Positions 15,291-27,490 of a stretch of 64,000 bases of DNA are shown here, piece after piece (position 1 is the first letter of the stretch; every line of letters begins with the position of its first letter). Under the pieces are notes generated by a model that saw only the letters and a program-made list of their open reading frames with translations, did not search any database and was not told the DNA's origin. This DNA comes from Unio delphinus (Eukaryota; Mollusca; Bivalvia; Unionida; Unionidae): positions 7,362,501 through 7,426,500 of the forward strand of contig JAQISU010000069.1 of NCBI GenBank assembly GCA_029339505.1, in the 5' to 3' direction. The position numbers were made by a program, and so were the translations under genes.

Positions 15291-16277
15291 TCTTGTTTCC
15301 AATATATTTTGTACCATGTGGAAAAAAAACATTCAAAGTCCTTCATATAACGTGCGTGCTGATCTTGATAATAATATATTGTGACGTTTCTACCATTTTC
15401 GCTAGCCCAGGTTTCGATGTCTTAATCAGATCTAATTCTTGGCGGATTGTTCAGAAGTTTCGGTGCTTCGGGTCTGTAAAGTTCATTCGATGTGGCTGCA
15501 TGCCACTGCATTCAATCGAAATAAACCAGTTCAAATAGTATCACTGTTCATACACGATCAAGACCAGATGAGTACAAAACTAAAATGGATTCATAAATAA
15601 GCAATTGTACACTGCCGGCTCTTGTTTGTACAAATACATCTTTTCATCAAATACACCTTTTCCTCAAATACACACGTAATGGCTACAATATGGTACAAAG
15701 TCATACTTTAGATCTTAAACTTACAAAATATCTTTTTGAAGTAAACGGTCTCCACTATTATCGGCTGGTGTATAATGCACCACTTTTACACGCTAATGAT
15801 TCGTTGGCAGTACCTACTAAGGGTGATAACTCATGAAATCCAATAGATGTAGCTAGGACAGAGCTCAAAATATCTAAACAATCCGCAAATGTGTATACGG
15901 GGTTAATACACATTGGAACCTTGGCTAGCGAAGATATGTTTCTACATACATTCAGGGTTACCCCAAATCAACAAAATAGCAGAATAATCTCTCCGATTAT
16001 AAACTCAGGAAACACTGTAGTTTTATATAAACTTGTCTTGACATATTAGCGTATCCTGAGATTTGTTCCTTTGCGATTTTATGGGTATACTATTGGAGTG
16101 CTATTATTTGGATTAAGACGTATTAACCATTGATTGGTCTATAAATGGTTTTGATATATATCTTCTATCTGAACATCAGAGTCAGAGTTGGACCTTTCAA
16201 AATAATTGATAGTTCTCATCAATGTTGCAAGATGTCAGTTATCAGATGAATAATTTCAATACAAATACTAGTGGTCT
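15291..16277. other. Unique noncoding DNA
   Basis: An 81-codon plus frame at 15293-15538 begins at a non-ATG codon at the edge of the satellite and shows no motif. Nothing else recognised. Confidence 0.45.
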
Positions 16278-17062
16278 GAGTATACATCCTTGAAGCACAC
16301 CATCCATGTTAAGTAGATATACTTGAAGCACACCATTCAATTTAACTCTTGATCCTTGAAGCACACCATCCATGCCGACTTTCCATCCCTGAATTATACC
16401 ATACATGTCGACTTTCAATCCTTGAGCTATACCATCCACCATCCATGCTAATGTTCGACCCTTGAGACTCGACATTCATGCTGACGTTAGATAATTGAGG
16501 CACACCGTTCATTTTAACTTTAGATCATTGAGGCACACCGTTCATTTTAACTTTAGATCATTGAAGCACGCCATCGATTTTGACTTTAGATCCTTGAGGC
16601 ACACCGTCCATATTAACATTAGATTCTTGAGGCACACCATGAGGCACACCAACCATGTTGACTTTAGATCCTTGAGGCACACCATGAGGCACACCAACCA
16701 TGAGGATTTTAGATCCTTGAGGCACACCGTCCATGTTAACATTAGATCCCTGAGGTACACTGTCCATGTTGACTTTAGATCCTTGAGGCACACCGTCCAT
16801 GTTAACATTAGATCATTGAGGTACACTGTCTATGTTGAATTTAGATCCTTGAGGCACACCGTCCATGTTAACATTAGATCCTTGAGGCACACCAACCATG
16901 TTGACTTTAGATCATTGAGGCGCACCACCCATGCTGAATTTAGATCCTTGAGGCACACCGTCCAAGTTAACTTTCAATCCTAGAGACGCACCGTCCATGT
17001 TAACTTTAAATTCTAGAGGCGCACCATCCATGTTGACTTTCGATTATTGAATCACACCATAA
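16278..17062. repeat. 33-nt minisatellite, ~24 copies
   Basis: Unit words are CTTGAGGCACACCGTCCATG and TTAACATTAGATC. With 33 nt the frame is kept: the plus strand is open at 16495-16983 (11-residue repeat SLRHTVHVNIR) and the minus strand is open in two frames at 16542-16826. A duplicated CACACCATGAGG insertion occurs at about 16637 and 16681, giving two longer units. No codon-level evidence favours translation. Confidence 0.93.
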
Positions 17063-17779
17063 GTGATGAGTCATTAATCTTGACCACAACCCCATACATC
17101 AAATCTCAATGTCGTATAGGAAAGATGATTTTTAAACTATTATATTAAGTAAACAGAAATTCCAGTATTTCTTACTTTGTAAATTTCAGTATTACGTAAG
17201 ACATTGTTGTAAACTAATCTTATATCACAAAATGCCGGTCTAATGTCTTTTCTTTTATATAACTCCATTTCGAAAGCTATTTTATTTACCATTATATAAC
17301 AGTTTAAACTTTATGGAGAAAACAGATTACAAAGGAATAATTACTCTGTTAATTGTAGGATAATTAAGGAAATGTCAGTTGTCTACAGCCAAAATGCTTC
17401 CGAAATAATTGTAGACCAACATTACTAACTCTGTGTCAATGAGAACGAAAGTAATGCTTACAATCGCTGATTAGCTCTAGTTTTAGAGATATAATAAGTA
17501 TGTACAACGTTTGACTTGGGAAAGGCGGAGGATACATAAGTTACAAAGATAATGAATATCAATTTAAATCAGAAATAAATATGAATACATACATGACTGG
17601 GTTTGGACAGTGCATGCTTTTTAGACAAAACAATGAATGATGCATTCTGAAGCTGGTATAGCATAATTCATGACATGAATTTCATGTTTTTCATAGAAGT
17701 CAGGAATCATTCAATCATAACTAAACTCACGTCACTCTGCTAAACAAATTACCCTATATCAGCTCAAGAAATCATGCAG
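17063..17779. other. Unique noncoding DNA
   Basis: AT-rich; no repeat or frame of note. Confidence 0.5.
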
Positions 17780-19430
17780 TGTCGTGCTCTCGTATTTGTC
17801 AGTGTTTGAGTTTGCAAAGGGAAACATCTCTGTTTAGCTGATTTGATCAGAGACGCCTCGTAACTTCTTTGTGGTGAAGTGTCTTTTGCATAACAAAGCA
17901 CAGTATAACCACTATGGTTAATAAAGCCTATCCACTGTATTTTAGCTGCAAAATTGGAGATCAGGACAAGAGGTGGTCCATACACATATGCTGCATCACT
18001 TGTGAAACAAATCTTCGCCAGTGGTTGAACAGGAAACGGAAATGTGTGTCTGTACAATGCCAATGATTTGGAGAGAGCCAACATATCATATCAGCAATTG
18101 TTACTTGTGAATGGTGCATCCAGTGGAAAAAAGATGTGTCAAAACAAGTAGACTGTATTATCCAATTGATCCATCACCTATATGTTCAGAGCCCCACTGA
18201 GAAGGTGGTCTGGTTCCTGATACAACGGAAGTATTCTCACTTGAGTCAGAGGATGAAGAGGATGAAATTATTTCTGGGCTTGAACTATCAATCTCACATG
18301 ACCCATATTTCCTCTCATTCTAATCCTCTGAAAAAGGTTAACAGAATGACCTTGTCAGGGATTTAGAAATATCGAAAAATAAAGCAGAACTGTTGGACTC
18401 CAGACTACGACAGTATAATTTCTTGGCAGGTGATGTTAGGGTTTTCGCGGTCCGTGACAATCAAAAGGATCTTTTGTCATTCTTCTTCATTGAAGGTGAT
18501 CATGTAGCCTGCAACAACATAGACGGTGTGATGGCATCACTAAATATCGTTAATGATCCAGATTAGTGGAACCTGTTCATTAGTTCATCGCAGATAAGTC
18601 TTAAATATGCATACTGGCAATGTCTTACCACTAAATACAGTTGATCATGCAGTCCATGTGTAGGAAACCTATGAAAACATGAGACACTTTTTGAGGTGTT
18701 TAAACCATGACAAATAACAGTGGTAACTTTGTTGTGGATTTGAAGGTTTTTGCTCTCTTGCTTGTTCTGCAGACTGGATAGAAAGTACTCTGCAAATGGG
18801 ATGGCGGTGCAAGAGATTCCCACTACATCATGAGATTGGCCACTCCGACAGTCATTGGAATCTAGGAGGAAACGTGTTCAGCATCGGCCACTTGTTGAAT
18901 CAAGGATGATTTTTTTTACCACCTTTGCACATCAAACCAGGTCTGATGAAGAACTCTGTGGACAAATAAACCCAGTTTTAAATACATCCGTATTAGGTTC
19001 AGTGAAGCTAAGACAAAAGTAAATAGTATATCATTGTCCTACGTTTTCTTCGAGATAATGCATTTGACCGTGCACTGCGTGGCAAAGAAAGTTGGCATCG
19101 AAAGCCTTCCAGCTAGTGATAAGAACCTTTCACGGAAACAACAAAGCAGACAACAAAGGGAGTTGGTGGAAAACCTCCTCAAGGCATACAAAAGCCTTAG
19201 TTGCAACATGTCACTAAAGATACATTGTTTGCACTCCCATACAGATCTTTCCACTGAAATGCGGAGAAGTGAGGAAGAACAGGGCGAACGATTTTAACAG
19301 GACATTGCAACTATGGAAAAACGCTATCAGAGCAAAATGAACATAGAAGCTGTTGCTGGCCAGTGACAAGGGACACTTTATTTAATGAATCCAAGAGACA
19401 GGCCAAGAAGCGCCAAGTAGACACTGAATG
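17780..19430 (+). pseudogene. Decayed copy of a multicopy invertebrate protein family, probably mobile-element derived
   Basis: Followed through several frames, the plus strand gives an ordered series of blocks that I recognise from a protein of unknown function repeated many times in arthropod, cnidarian and mollusc genomes. The blocks are: VNKAYPLYFSCKIGDQDKRW (from 17914) with a Cys cluster ICCITC; VPMIWREPTYH; acidic ESEDEEDE near 18250; EISKNKAELLDSRLRQYNFL (about 18365-18430); DLLSFFFIEGDHVACN; ISLKYAYWQC; RPLVESRMI; GNNKADN; then RELVENLLKAYKSLSCNMSL, IHCLHSHTDL, EEQGERF and DIATMEKRYQ (to about 19340). At least six stops or frame changes intervene. An AATAAA lies at about 19488. The opposite-strand frames at 17764-18084, 18563-18823 and 19039-19254 are shadows. 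The N-terminal Cys cluster suggests a zinc-binding head; no catalytic triad is evident. Family identity is from memory. Confidence 0.72.
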
Positions 19431-20660
19431 AAGACTAAATTACGCACTTGTATATACATAATAGATTTTTTGTGTTTGTTTTGGTTCATAATAAAGTTTA
19501 TTTATATCACCCTTTTTCTGTTTTTTTAAAAGTGTTTTGGGTGAAATATTATCATGTAAAGCAACCATAGACCTAGAGATCCAATTTATCATTAAATCTC
19601 TACTATCCACACAATATTCATAGACGTAAAATGTTAAAACTTTAATATCTTGGACACGGTAGCCATGCAGTTGCTATAATTGTCATATTTGAATTCAGCA
19701 CATCAAAATCCTAAATAAATAGCATATTTGATCTCTGAAGTAGACGGCTTCTATAAATTGTAGACCAGTGTGTTTAAAGATACATTTTCCGAATAATTTA
19801 GTCACACATTTCAGCAGAGAAGGGTATGTATAAGTAGATACATTGTTGTTACCGTATCAAATATAGAAGTTACCTTTGCCTGTTTCCATGTTTCAAAAAG
19901 ACTTGTAGTTTGATGCGTGTTCTTCCATGTTTCAAAAATAAACGTGCCAATGAAAGAGAAGTGCGATATTTGTTTTAGTAAGCTACAGGTTGAACACACC
20001 GTTAACTTGTAGATTGCACTCTCTTGCTCCTATCTGCCGATGTAAAAATTGTTAAGGTCAAAATTACTAATACAGAGGGCGCTGTAATGAAAGAAAGTAT
20101 CCTATGCATTAACTGCACGAAAAATATACATTAGAGGAAAACGAGGTTTTTATAACAAAGCTATTTTACAAAATGTGTAAAACAATTATATATTTACCAA
20201 ATCAGTGTTATATTGCACTCTTGCAGGTCATATTTTCTCACTTTCCCCAAAATCAATCATTTTCACCATACGTAGGATGTCGGCATATTCGCACCTATTT
20301 ACCTGTAAAACATTAATATTCGTTAAGATAATGTTGCTTAACTCGTTCTGGCTGTTAGCCATTTTGTCAGTTGATTAAACGTGGCCGAAGGTGTGGGTCA
20401 ATTTTACCAAGGATTTATATATTTTGAATATAATTTTGATTTTCTCCTCAAACTTATACACTTAGCAGCATCCTTATTTAGTCGTGAGTTATATAGCGAA
20501 TCAATAAACGGTTATCGTGCCTTAGTGATAAACGGTAGGTTCCTGGATTTGTCTACACAAATTTGTATCTTATGAATTGCTTCAACGTGTTATCCCCATA
20601 ATCTAAAATGATCTTCATTATTTAGTCTATCGTTTAACATTGATCGATCTTCTGTGTGAG
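19431..20660. other. Noncoding DNA
   Basis: AT-rich; a frame at 19811-19999 (minus) contains an internal duplication (FETWK twice) from a ~45-nt local repeat. A 64-codon plus frame at 20381-20575 starts at GTG. Neither is convincing. Confidence 0.4.
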
Positions 20661-20972
20661 GAAGGCTTATGCGGCCCAGTGGATAGAGCGTCCGCTCAGA
20701 TGCGTGAGGTCGTGGTTCGATTCCCGGTCGAGTCATACCAAAGACTTAACAAAATGGTACTAACAGCTGCCTCGCTTGGCGTTCAGAACTAATATGTTAG
20801 TTTTAGACTGGTCGGCCTGGTGTCAGGATAATGTGACTGGGTGGGAAATCATACTATATGTCTGCGACAGTATGCCCCAGTGCTAGTCAACACCATAGTC
20901 ACACTGCAGAAATCGTTGGGATATGACCGTAAAACTGTTAAACTAAATTAAAATAATTCCAAATCACACACA
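20661..20972 (+). mobile_element. tRNA-derived SINE, copy 2
   Basis: Head with a slightly altered A box (GCGGCCCAGTGG) and a good B box (GGTTCGATTCC, 20714-20724). The body matches copy 1: GGTACTAACAGCTGCCTCGC, GACTGGTCGGCCTGGTGTC, ATAATGTGACTGGGTGGG, ATGCCCCAGTGCTAG and CTGCAGAAATCG. The 3' end, CAAATCACACACAC, shows how the family tail can seed a CA microsatellite. Confidence 0.88.
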
Positions 20973-20975
20973 CTT

Positions 20976-21620
20976 CTGTGCGATTTTGTTTTCAGCAATA
21001 CCAACACAGCCTTTATTAAAACAGTGAAATAGTAAACTCATGTATCGGTAATTGCCCGGATTTGACTACGTGACGTGACAACTGTATCCACCATGGGAAC
21101 TCTCCTATCCTAGATGTTACACGAGAATGTACTAAATGAAAACACATTATACACGACAACGTCTTCTTGAAAACGGACTGGTAGATTTTAAAGCAATTGT
21201 GGTATATAACTCCATTCACAATGTATATTCATGCAAAGTAGCAATGTAAATATACGTTTCATTTAGATACATTCGCTTTGTCGAGATTAGAGATTCTACA
21301 GTGATATATTTCAATAGTGGATGCATTCTGTTTCGGAATTTTCTGATTATTCCCATAATGTGTATCAATTGTTAATGCAAATAATTTCCAGCATTAGATA
21401 ATGTCCAGCATTTGATAATATATAGAATATCCACAAATTGATAATATATATAATGACTGCATTTTGATAATGAGGACTGCGCATGTTCATTGCTTAACAG
21501 TATGATGTAGAACGGACGTGTAGAGATTATTTTCTGTCAAATTGTGCCAAGCCACAGGCCTAACATAAAGCAATAAATAAAATAAAGTTCTTTTAGATAA
21601 ACTCTACAGAAACTGGAAAT
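20976..21620. other. Unique noncoding DNA
   Basis: Only a few local repeats of TTGATAATATATA near 21410-21470. Confidence 0.5.
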
Positions 21621-21897
21621 GTGCCTACATATCAAAGGTGCCTACATATCAAAGGTGCCTACATATCAAAGGTGCCTACATATCAAAGGTGCCTACATAT
21701 CAAAGGTGCCTACATATCAAAGGTGCCTACATATCAAAGGTGCCTACATATCAAAGGTGCCTACATATCAAAGGTGCCTACATATCAAAGGTGCCTACAT
21801 ATCAAAGGTGCCTACATATCAAAGGTGCCTACATATCAAAGGTGCCTACATATCAAAGGTGCCTACATATCAAAGGTGCCTACATATCAAAGGTGCC
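21621..21897 (+). repeat. 17-nt minisatellite, 16 perfect copies
   Basis: GTGCCTACATATCAAAG is repeated 16 times without a single difference, plus a partial GTGCC. Because 17 is not a multiple of three and the unit holds no stop in any plus frame, all three plus frames are open and encode the same 17-residue cycle in different phase. The perfect identity implies very recent growth. Confidence 0.98.
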
Positions 21898-22212
21898 ACC
21901 GTTATTACAGTCAAAGCAAAATTCCTCTCCCAAATGATTTCCAAACACAAAGAAATACTTATAGCGATTGCATTGACCAAGGCGATTATATTTTAATCAT
22001 TTCTCTGTCATTAATAGAAAGTGTATGTTTTCTAAAGTGGATTTAAGAACAAATCAATCCTCGTCGGATAAAAATAAAATTTCTTCTTTTTTTGTGCGTT
22101 TGTATGTTACTTTGTGTATTATCTATTTAACTGGAAAAAGGCGTATGTGAACGACGTTGAGTTGATGTATTGTTTTGACTTTATTAATAGTATGCACGTT
22201 ATAATTAATTCG

Positions 22213-22466
22213 TCAGACTTTGACCTACTAACCGTTAGTCAGACTTTGACCTACTACCCTTCACTCAGACTTTGACCCACTACACTTCACTCAGACTTTG
22301 ACCTACTACCCTTCACTCAGACTTTGACCTACTACCCTTCACTCAGACTTTGACCTACTACCCTTCACTCAGACTTTGACCTACTACCCGTAAGTCAGAC
22401 GTTGACGTACCACCCGTTAGTCAGACGTCGACAAAGTTACATTTAGTCAGACATCGACTGATCTGC
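22213..22466 (+). repeat. 26-nt minisatellite, 10 copies
   Basis: CAGACTTTGACCTACTACCC plus TTCACT recurs with CAGAC starting at 22213, 22239, 22265 and every 26 nt to 22447. The inner copies are nearly identical; the last three are diverged (CAGACGTTGACGTACC, CAGACGTCGAC, CAGACATCGAC). Confidence 0.95.
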
Positions 22467-24094
22467 TTTCATTTTTTAAATGCATCTCATTCATGCATTA
22501 AAAAATTACAAGTATATGAGTTATTTATTTGCCTCCTTGTTACATTGCCATGTATATTTACAAACTTGGGTATATGTTGCAGTTATTTGTTACATGTGCC
22601 ACTAAACGGAGATGCAAAACGCAAATACCTGGTGTTTTGTTAAAAAAAATGATTTTGAACGGGCTCTGGCAGTGATGTTACATTCCAGACTTGAAAAACG
22701 GTAATTTAAATCGATACTTTACGACTCGAGTCCTGTAATATGTATTTGTAGTGAAGAAAGTTTCAAACATTGATAACAAACGTTTGGCAACAGTATGTTA
22801 ATTGCATGACTATGCGCTGTTGGTAGATTCACATAAAAAGAAAGGAATGAGCCTCATACCGATTGAATAAAGCGTATGGTTATTTCTGAAACAAATTTAA
22901 AAACACGAGTAAACGCTGGAAATAATGAAGTTTGAAAATTGAAGAAAAAAATTCGTTTTTTGGATTTTTCTAACCCTTTGTAATTCCTTTGTTTACCATC
23001 CTACATCATAATTTTTGCAAATTTAAAATTTGATCCCGACATGTACAATGGGTTGAGTTAATATGTATCACTTGGTTTCTCGACCATCTTAATTTAGCCA
23101 ATTTGATGGAATGTCATGGCTTTTTCATATCTTTTTTTATAATAGCATTACGTGTTGTGTATTGTCAATGTGTCATCGATTGCTCAAATATTCGTTTTGT
23201 CTTAATACTTTTCGCATTATCAGCATTATCTTGAAAATGACCCAGATTTATATCTTTAACTATTTTCAGTACGTAAATAATGATAGTTTAAGACCACGAG
23301 ACACATTATAAATAGTTGGATCGTTTTGGAGGTGATGTTCATGTTGCCTTATCATTTACTGCTGTTTCGTCATCATCTTAGTCCTACATTATCATTACTG
23401 ATCCTATTTTGTAGCATTCAATAATATCTCTCTTGTCATTTGTATCCATGGTGTAGTTTCTTTGTTTACCTGGCTTTCGACCTATTGTTATCTATTTGGG
23501 AACACGAAAACATGGATGTAATAACAATAGCCTATGGAGCCAAAGAACGGTATGTTTCATTTTCAGACTTTAATCAATCTAATCTGTACCGTTTATGTAG
23601 ACAAAGAGAAAAACTTGCTTGTAATAGGAAATAATTCAACTTTATCATTGTATCTCCATATGGTGAGAAAGATGTATGGAATAAGTTCATTGAGCATTTG
23701 AATATGTATGCAGGTTGATGTCTGTATTTTATTGTATGCTTCTTGTTGAGTATCTGTTATACACCGCGGGTATAGACGGTCCTCTTCATAAGATTACGAA
23801 AACGCAGTTTTATTGGGAGTGAAATGTCGCACGTGGACGTTGAAAGCTTTGTTCAAGAACAAAGCTACCTAATAGGCGTCGTAAACCTCACCACGTTAAC
23901 AGACAGCACGGGCGCATTGTATGCTCAGCTGAAAATGACAGGGTAGAATCGATATCCAATCGGAACTGAATCGGTGCGGTAACCATTTCAATCCGAATGT
24001 AATGTGGTATTTTAATCTATAAAGCAATAATCTGGGAAAGTCACTTCAAAACTTAGTAAATTCTAAGACAAAAGCTTTGTTAAGGAAGCTTTTA
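22467..24094. other. Noncoding DNA
   Basis: Frames at 23111-23311 and 23440-23634 are short; the second contains MDVITIAYGAKERYVSF but has no recognisable family. No repeat seen. Confidence 0.4.
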
Positions 24095-24426
24095 GGGTAC
24101 AAACTTCCTGTGAAGTTTAGTCCTGAATCTCTAAAGGGTACAAACTTCCTGTGAAGTTTAGTCCTGAATCTCTAAAGGGTACAAACGTCCTGTGAAGTTT
24201 AATCCTGAATCTCTAAAGGGTACAAACTTCCTGTAAAGTTTAGTCCTGAATCTCTAAAGGGTACAAACTTCCTGTAAAGTTTAGTCCTGAATCTTTAAAG
24301 GGTACAAACTTCCTGTGAAGTTTAGTCCTGAATCTCTAAAGGGTACAAACTTCCTGTAAAGTTTAGTCCTGAATCTCTAAAGGGTACAAACTTCCTGTAA
24401 AGTTTAGTCCTTAATCTCTAAAGGGG
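24095..24426 (+). repeat. 41-nt minisatellite, 8 copies
   Basis: GGGTACAAACTTCCTGTGAA plus GTTTAGTCCTGAATCTCTAAA repeats every 41 nt from 24095. Copies differ at one main site (TGTGAAG or TGTAAAG) and a few single bases. Confidence 0.95.
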
Positions 24427-24978
24427 AGACTGAATAAAAACTAATGGAGAAGTCAATTGTGCATTGAAGGCTAGTCGGAAAAGGAGTCGAGGTGAACAAA
24501 GTGGAGATCGAGCAGTCAAGGAGGAGAATTAGTTAGGAGGGAAGTCGGAAGGAGAGAAGGAATTGGCAAGATAGGAGAGATATAGATGAGTAAATAAAAA
24601 AGGACAGGTGGAAAATCTATTATAACATTATAAATCAAATGATGTGATAGGCTATCACTTGGTCGAGAGAAGAATATTGATTGGAGAATTATTATCATTT
24701 GACTATTGAATTGTATTCAATTCTTATTCTTTTGAATTTTACCTTTTTTTGTACTCAATAATTTATCTGTAGGCATTGCTGATTGGGGTATTGGAGCTTT
24801 ACCTCTGTCTATCACTAATTTCACTTCGAACAAAATCTAGCCTGGGTGGTACTTCTATAATAATTTAAATAATATACTGGGAATACCACACCCCAAACTT
24901 AACACACCTACAACAGGGACGAAATAACAAAGCCCGCCACACGCCACATTATGCATATTGATGAATGCATATTATGGT
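24427..24978. other. Noncoding DNA, purine-rich start
   Basis: A GGAG/GAAGG-rich stretch follows the minisatellite (24430-24620); otherwise nothing recognised. Confidence 0.45.
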
Positions 24979-25055
24979 ATACATACATACATACATACAT
25001 ACATACATACATACATACATACATACATACATACATACATACATACATACATACA
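24979..25055. repeat. (CATA)n microsatellite
   Basis: About 19 uninterrupted tetranucleotide units. Confidence 0.97.
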
Positions 25056-26031
25056 GTATTTTATAAGGAAGATTTAATTATATATAGATGGCAGCTATTT
25101 TATAGGTAAGCGTAAAGGGTATGGAGATATCTACGACTTAAAGAAACATTGGTACTGAGATGTCTACCATTGTTTAGGGACATTTAAAAAGTATAGAGAT
25201 GATTTCTATTTTATAGGGAAGCTTAAATGGCAAATATATGTATTATCTTGTTTTCGTTCGTAATAACAAGGGTCATGATTTGGCCTCGTACCGAAAAAAA
25301 GTTCACGATGCAAGTTAAATTGGCTACGGTGCAAACCAGACACGTTTAATTTCACGTACCTATCAGTGAGCATCTGAGAGCAACATAATAGCCTAGGGTC
25401 GACCTAACCCTTAATATCAAAGGACTGTCCCATTTAAGTAAAGTGGAACATGGCAGATTTTATATCTGTCATTCTTGCATATGAACAGATGAAGTTAAAG
25501 AGAATTCTTGAGATGCAACATATATGAGAAACAAATCCTATATATTCTGCTAATTTAAAACGGTGATGTAATTTTCGTGCAGACCTTTTATTGTCTTGAC
25601 ATAAAAGAGATAGCTCTCGGAGATTTTATTGCAACAGCGGATGTAACATAATTGAGAACACACATTGTAAGATTCACTATAACAGAATAAACATTTTCTA
25701 AGGAAAGGATATAAAACAAAATATTCCAAAATATCTTTCTTGCTACTTCCTTGGGGAACATGGTTCCTTCCGACAGCTGTTATGAAATTCCAGAATTAAG
25801 ATATTTGGTTCCCCATACATCTGATAGCTGTACAATCGTTTGATTTTCTTGTATATTTGGAGAAAATATACATTTTAATTACCAAACTTCTTTCACCGCT
25901 TTGAAACAAAATAGTTTACACATGGTCGGAAGTTAAAGTCATAATTTTAACAAGATATTTACTGTAGATATATATTTATATTTCAACAAGTGTGCACATT
26001 GTATCTTGTTATGGATATGTATGTGTGTATA

Positions 26032-26033
<2 letters not shown>
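25056..26033. other. Unique noncoding DNA
   Basis: No gene, RNA or repeat recognised up to the (TGTA)n that borders the LINE. Confidence 0.5.
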
Positions 26034-26062
<29 letters not shown>

Positions 26063-26109
26063 TGTATGTATGTATGTATGTATGTATGTATGTATGTATG
26101 TATGTATGT
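26034..26109. repeat. (TGTA)n microsatellite at the 5' border of the LINE
   Basis: About 19 units. It stops where GC-richer LINE-like sequence begins (GCAAAGGCTGTTTC). The same repeat borders the LINE's 3' end. Confidence 0.97.
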
Positions 26110-26453
26110 GCAAAGGCTGTTTCACTTTAATCTCCTTCACGCACAGGTTATGTTGTGCATCTATCATTCATCCTTATCATCACACTCATTGTTTCTTACC
26201 TACACCTACCAAAGTCCTACGGCGATGGGCGACTGGCGACGCAACAGGTGGAGATGACCACTGGGAGTTGTAGTCAGAGACCTGCACGTAGGCGGCCCTT
26301 GGACAAGTGGTCGCTCTGCTCTGTACCCAAGGCAGCAGAACAGTTCGGCAGCATCCAGGGGTGACTGAGCAGACCTTTTTAGGACGGCGCTGCTCACCCT
26401 GAATAGGGAGAGGCCTAGAAAAGGTGGCCTAAAAAAAAGCTTGCCTTGTAAAA

Positions 26454-27490
26454 ATCTGGTCAGCATACCGCGGCTGGCAAGATCATCCATATCTGCGGTC
26501 AAAACAATCGAAGAAAAAAACTTATTATTGGAGCATGGAACATCCGTACTCTCATGGACAAAGAAAACGTATCAAGACCCCACAGGAGAACAGCTCTAGT
26601 TTCTAAGGAGCTAGCACGCTACAATATTGACATCGCAGCCTTGAGTGAAACCAGGTTCGCAGAAGAGGGTTCTCTTACTGAGCTAGCCAGCGGCTACACA
26701 TTCTTCTGGAAAGGAAAAGCCCAAAATGAGGACAGGATCCATGGAGTCGGCCTGGCTATCAAATCAAGTCTTCTGAAACAGGTCCTGGAAATGCTTGTCG
26801 GTATCAATGAGAGGCTAATGAAATTGAGAATACCTATAAGCCACAAACGGCACGCAACAATCATCAGTGCATATGCCCCTACCCTATCGAGTCCAGCAGA
26901 AACCATCGAGCAGTTCTATACGGACCTCAGCTCTGTACTTAGCTCAAGTCTAGCTGACGACAAGATCATACTACTGGGGGACTTCAATGCCCATGTTGGC
27001 TGCGACTATGTTCGATGGAAAGGTGTGCTTGGCAAGCACGGTGTCGGCAGAATGAACAGCAATGGCCTGCTCCTACTCAGCAAATGCACAGAATTTAACC
27101 TCCTAATCACAAACTCAATGTTCAGAATGGCGGACAAACACAAGAACACCTGGATGCACACCAGATCTCGCCAATGGCACTTAATTGACTATGTAATAGT
27201 ACGCCAGCGTGATGCCAAGGATGTCCAAATCACCAAGGCCATGCGAGGAGCAGAATGCTGGACAGACCACAGACTTGTCAGAACCACCCTACAGCTGCAC
27301 ATTACCCTTCACCACCTAAGACGTCATAAGCTTGTGCGCACAGCCCTCAACGTTGTCAAACTTCAGCAGCCTTCCACCCAGCTCGATTTCCAGAAGAGAC
27401 TAGATGACATGCTGTCAACAAACGGACCGTTATGTGGAAACGCCTCTGAAAAATGGAACAACCTCAGGGAACAGCTATGGCAACCATGGG
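26454..27490 (+). pseudogene. LINE endonuclease (EEP-type) domain, frame broken downstream
   Basis: This nickase would cut target DNA to prime reverse transcription. All expected motifs are present in order: GAWNIRTL (Asn ligand, about 26533), AALSETRF (Glu), ATIISAYAP (Tyr), LLGDFNAHVG (Asp and Asn), KHGVGRMNSNG, WHLIDYVIV (Asp) and CWTDHRLV (Asp-His). GAWNIRTL lies upstream of the first ATG of this frame (26554); the frame is open back to 26454 with no ATG, so translation would need another start or an earlier one lost by mutation. The frame continues formally to 27816, but from about 27485 the family sequence carries on in another frame (GPKKRIHQDWFYENN), marking a frameshift near that point. 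Confidence 0.88.

Noticed and set aside
15293..15538. 81-codon frame after the 62-nt satellite
   Set aside because: Begins at a non-ATG codon at the array edge and shows no motif or splice context.
21621..24426. Short regular repeats that could be taken for CRISPR arrays
   Set aside because: The units abut directly with no unique spacers, there are no cas genes, and the setting is a eukaryotic genome.
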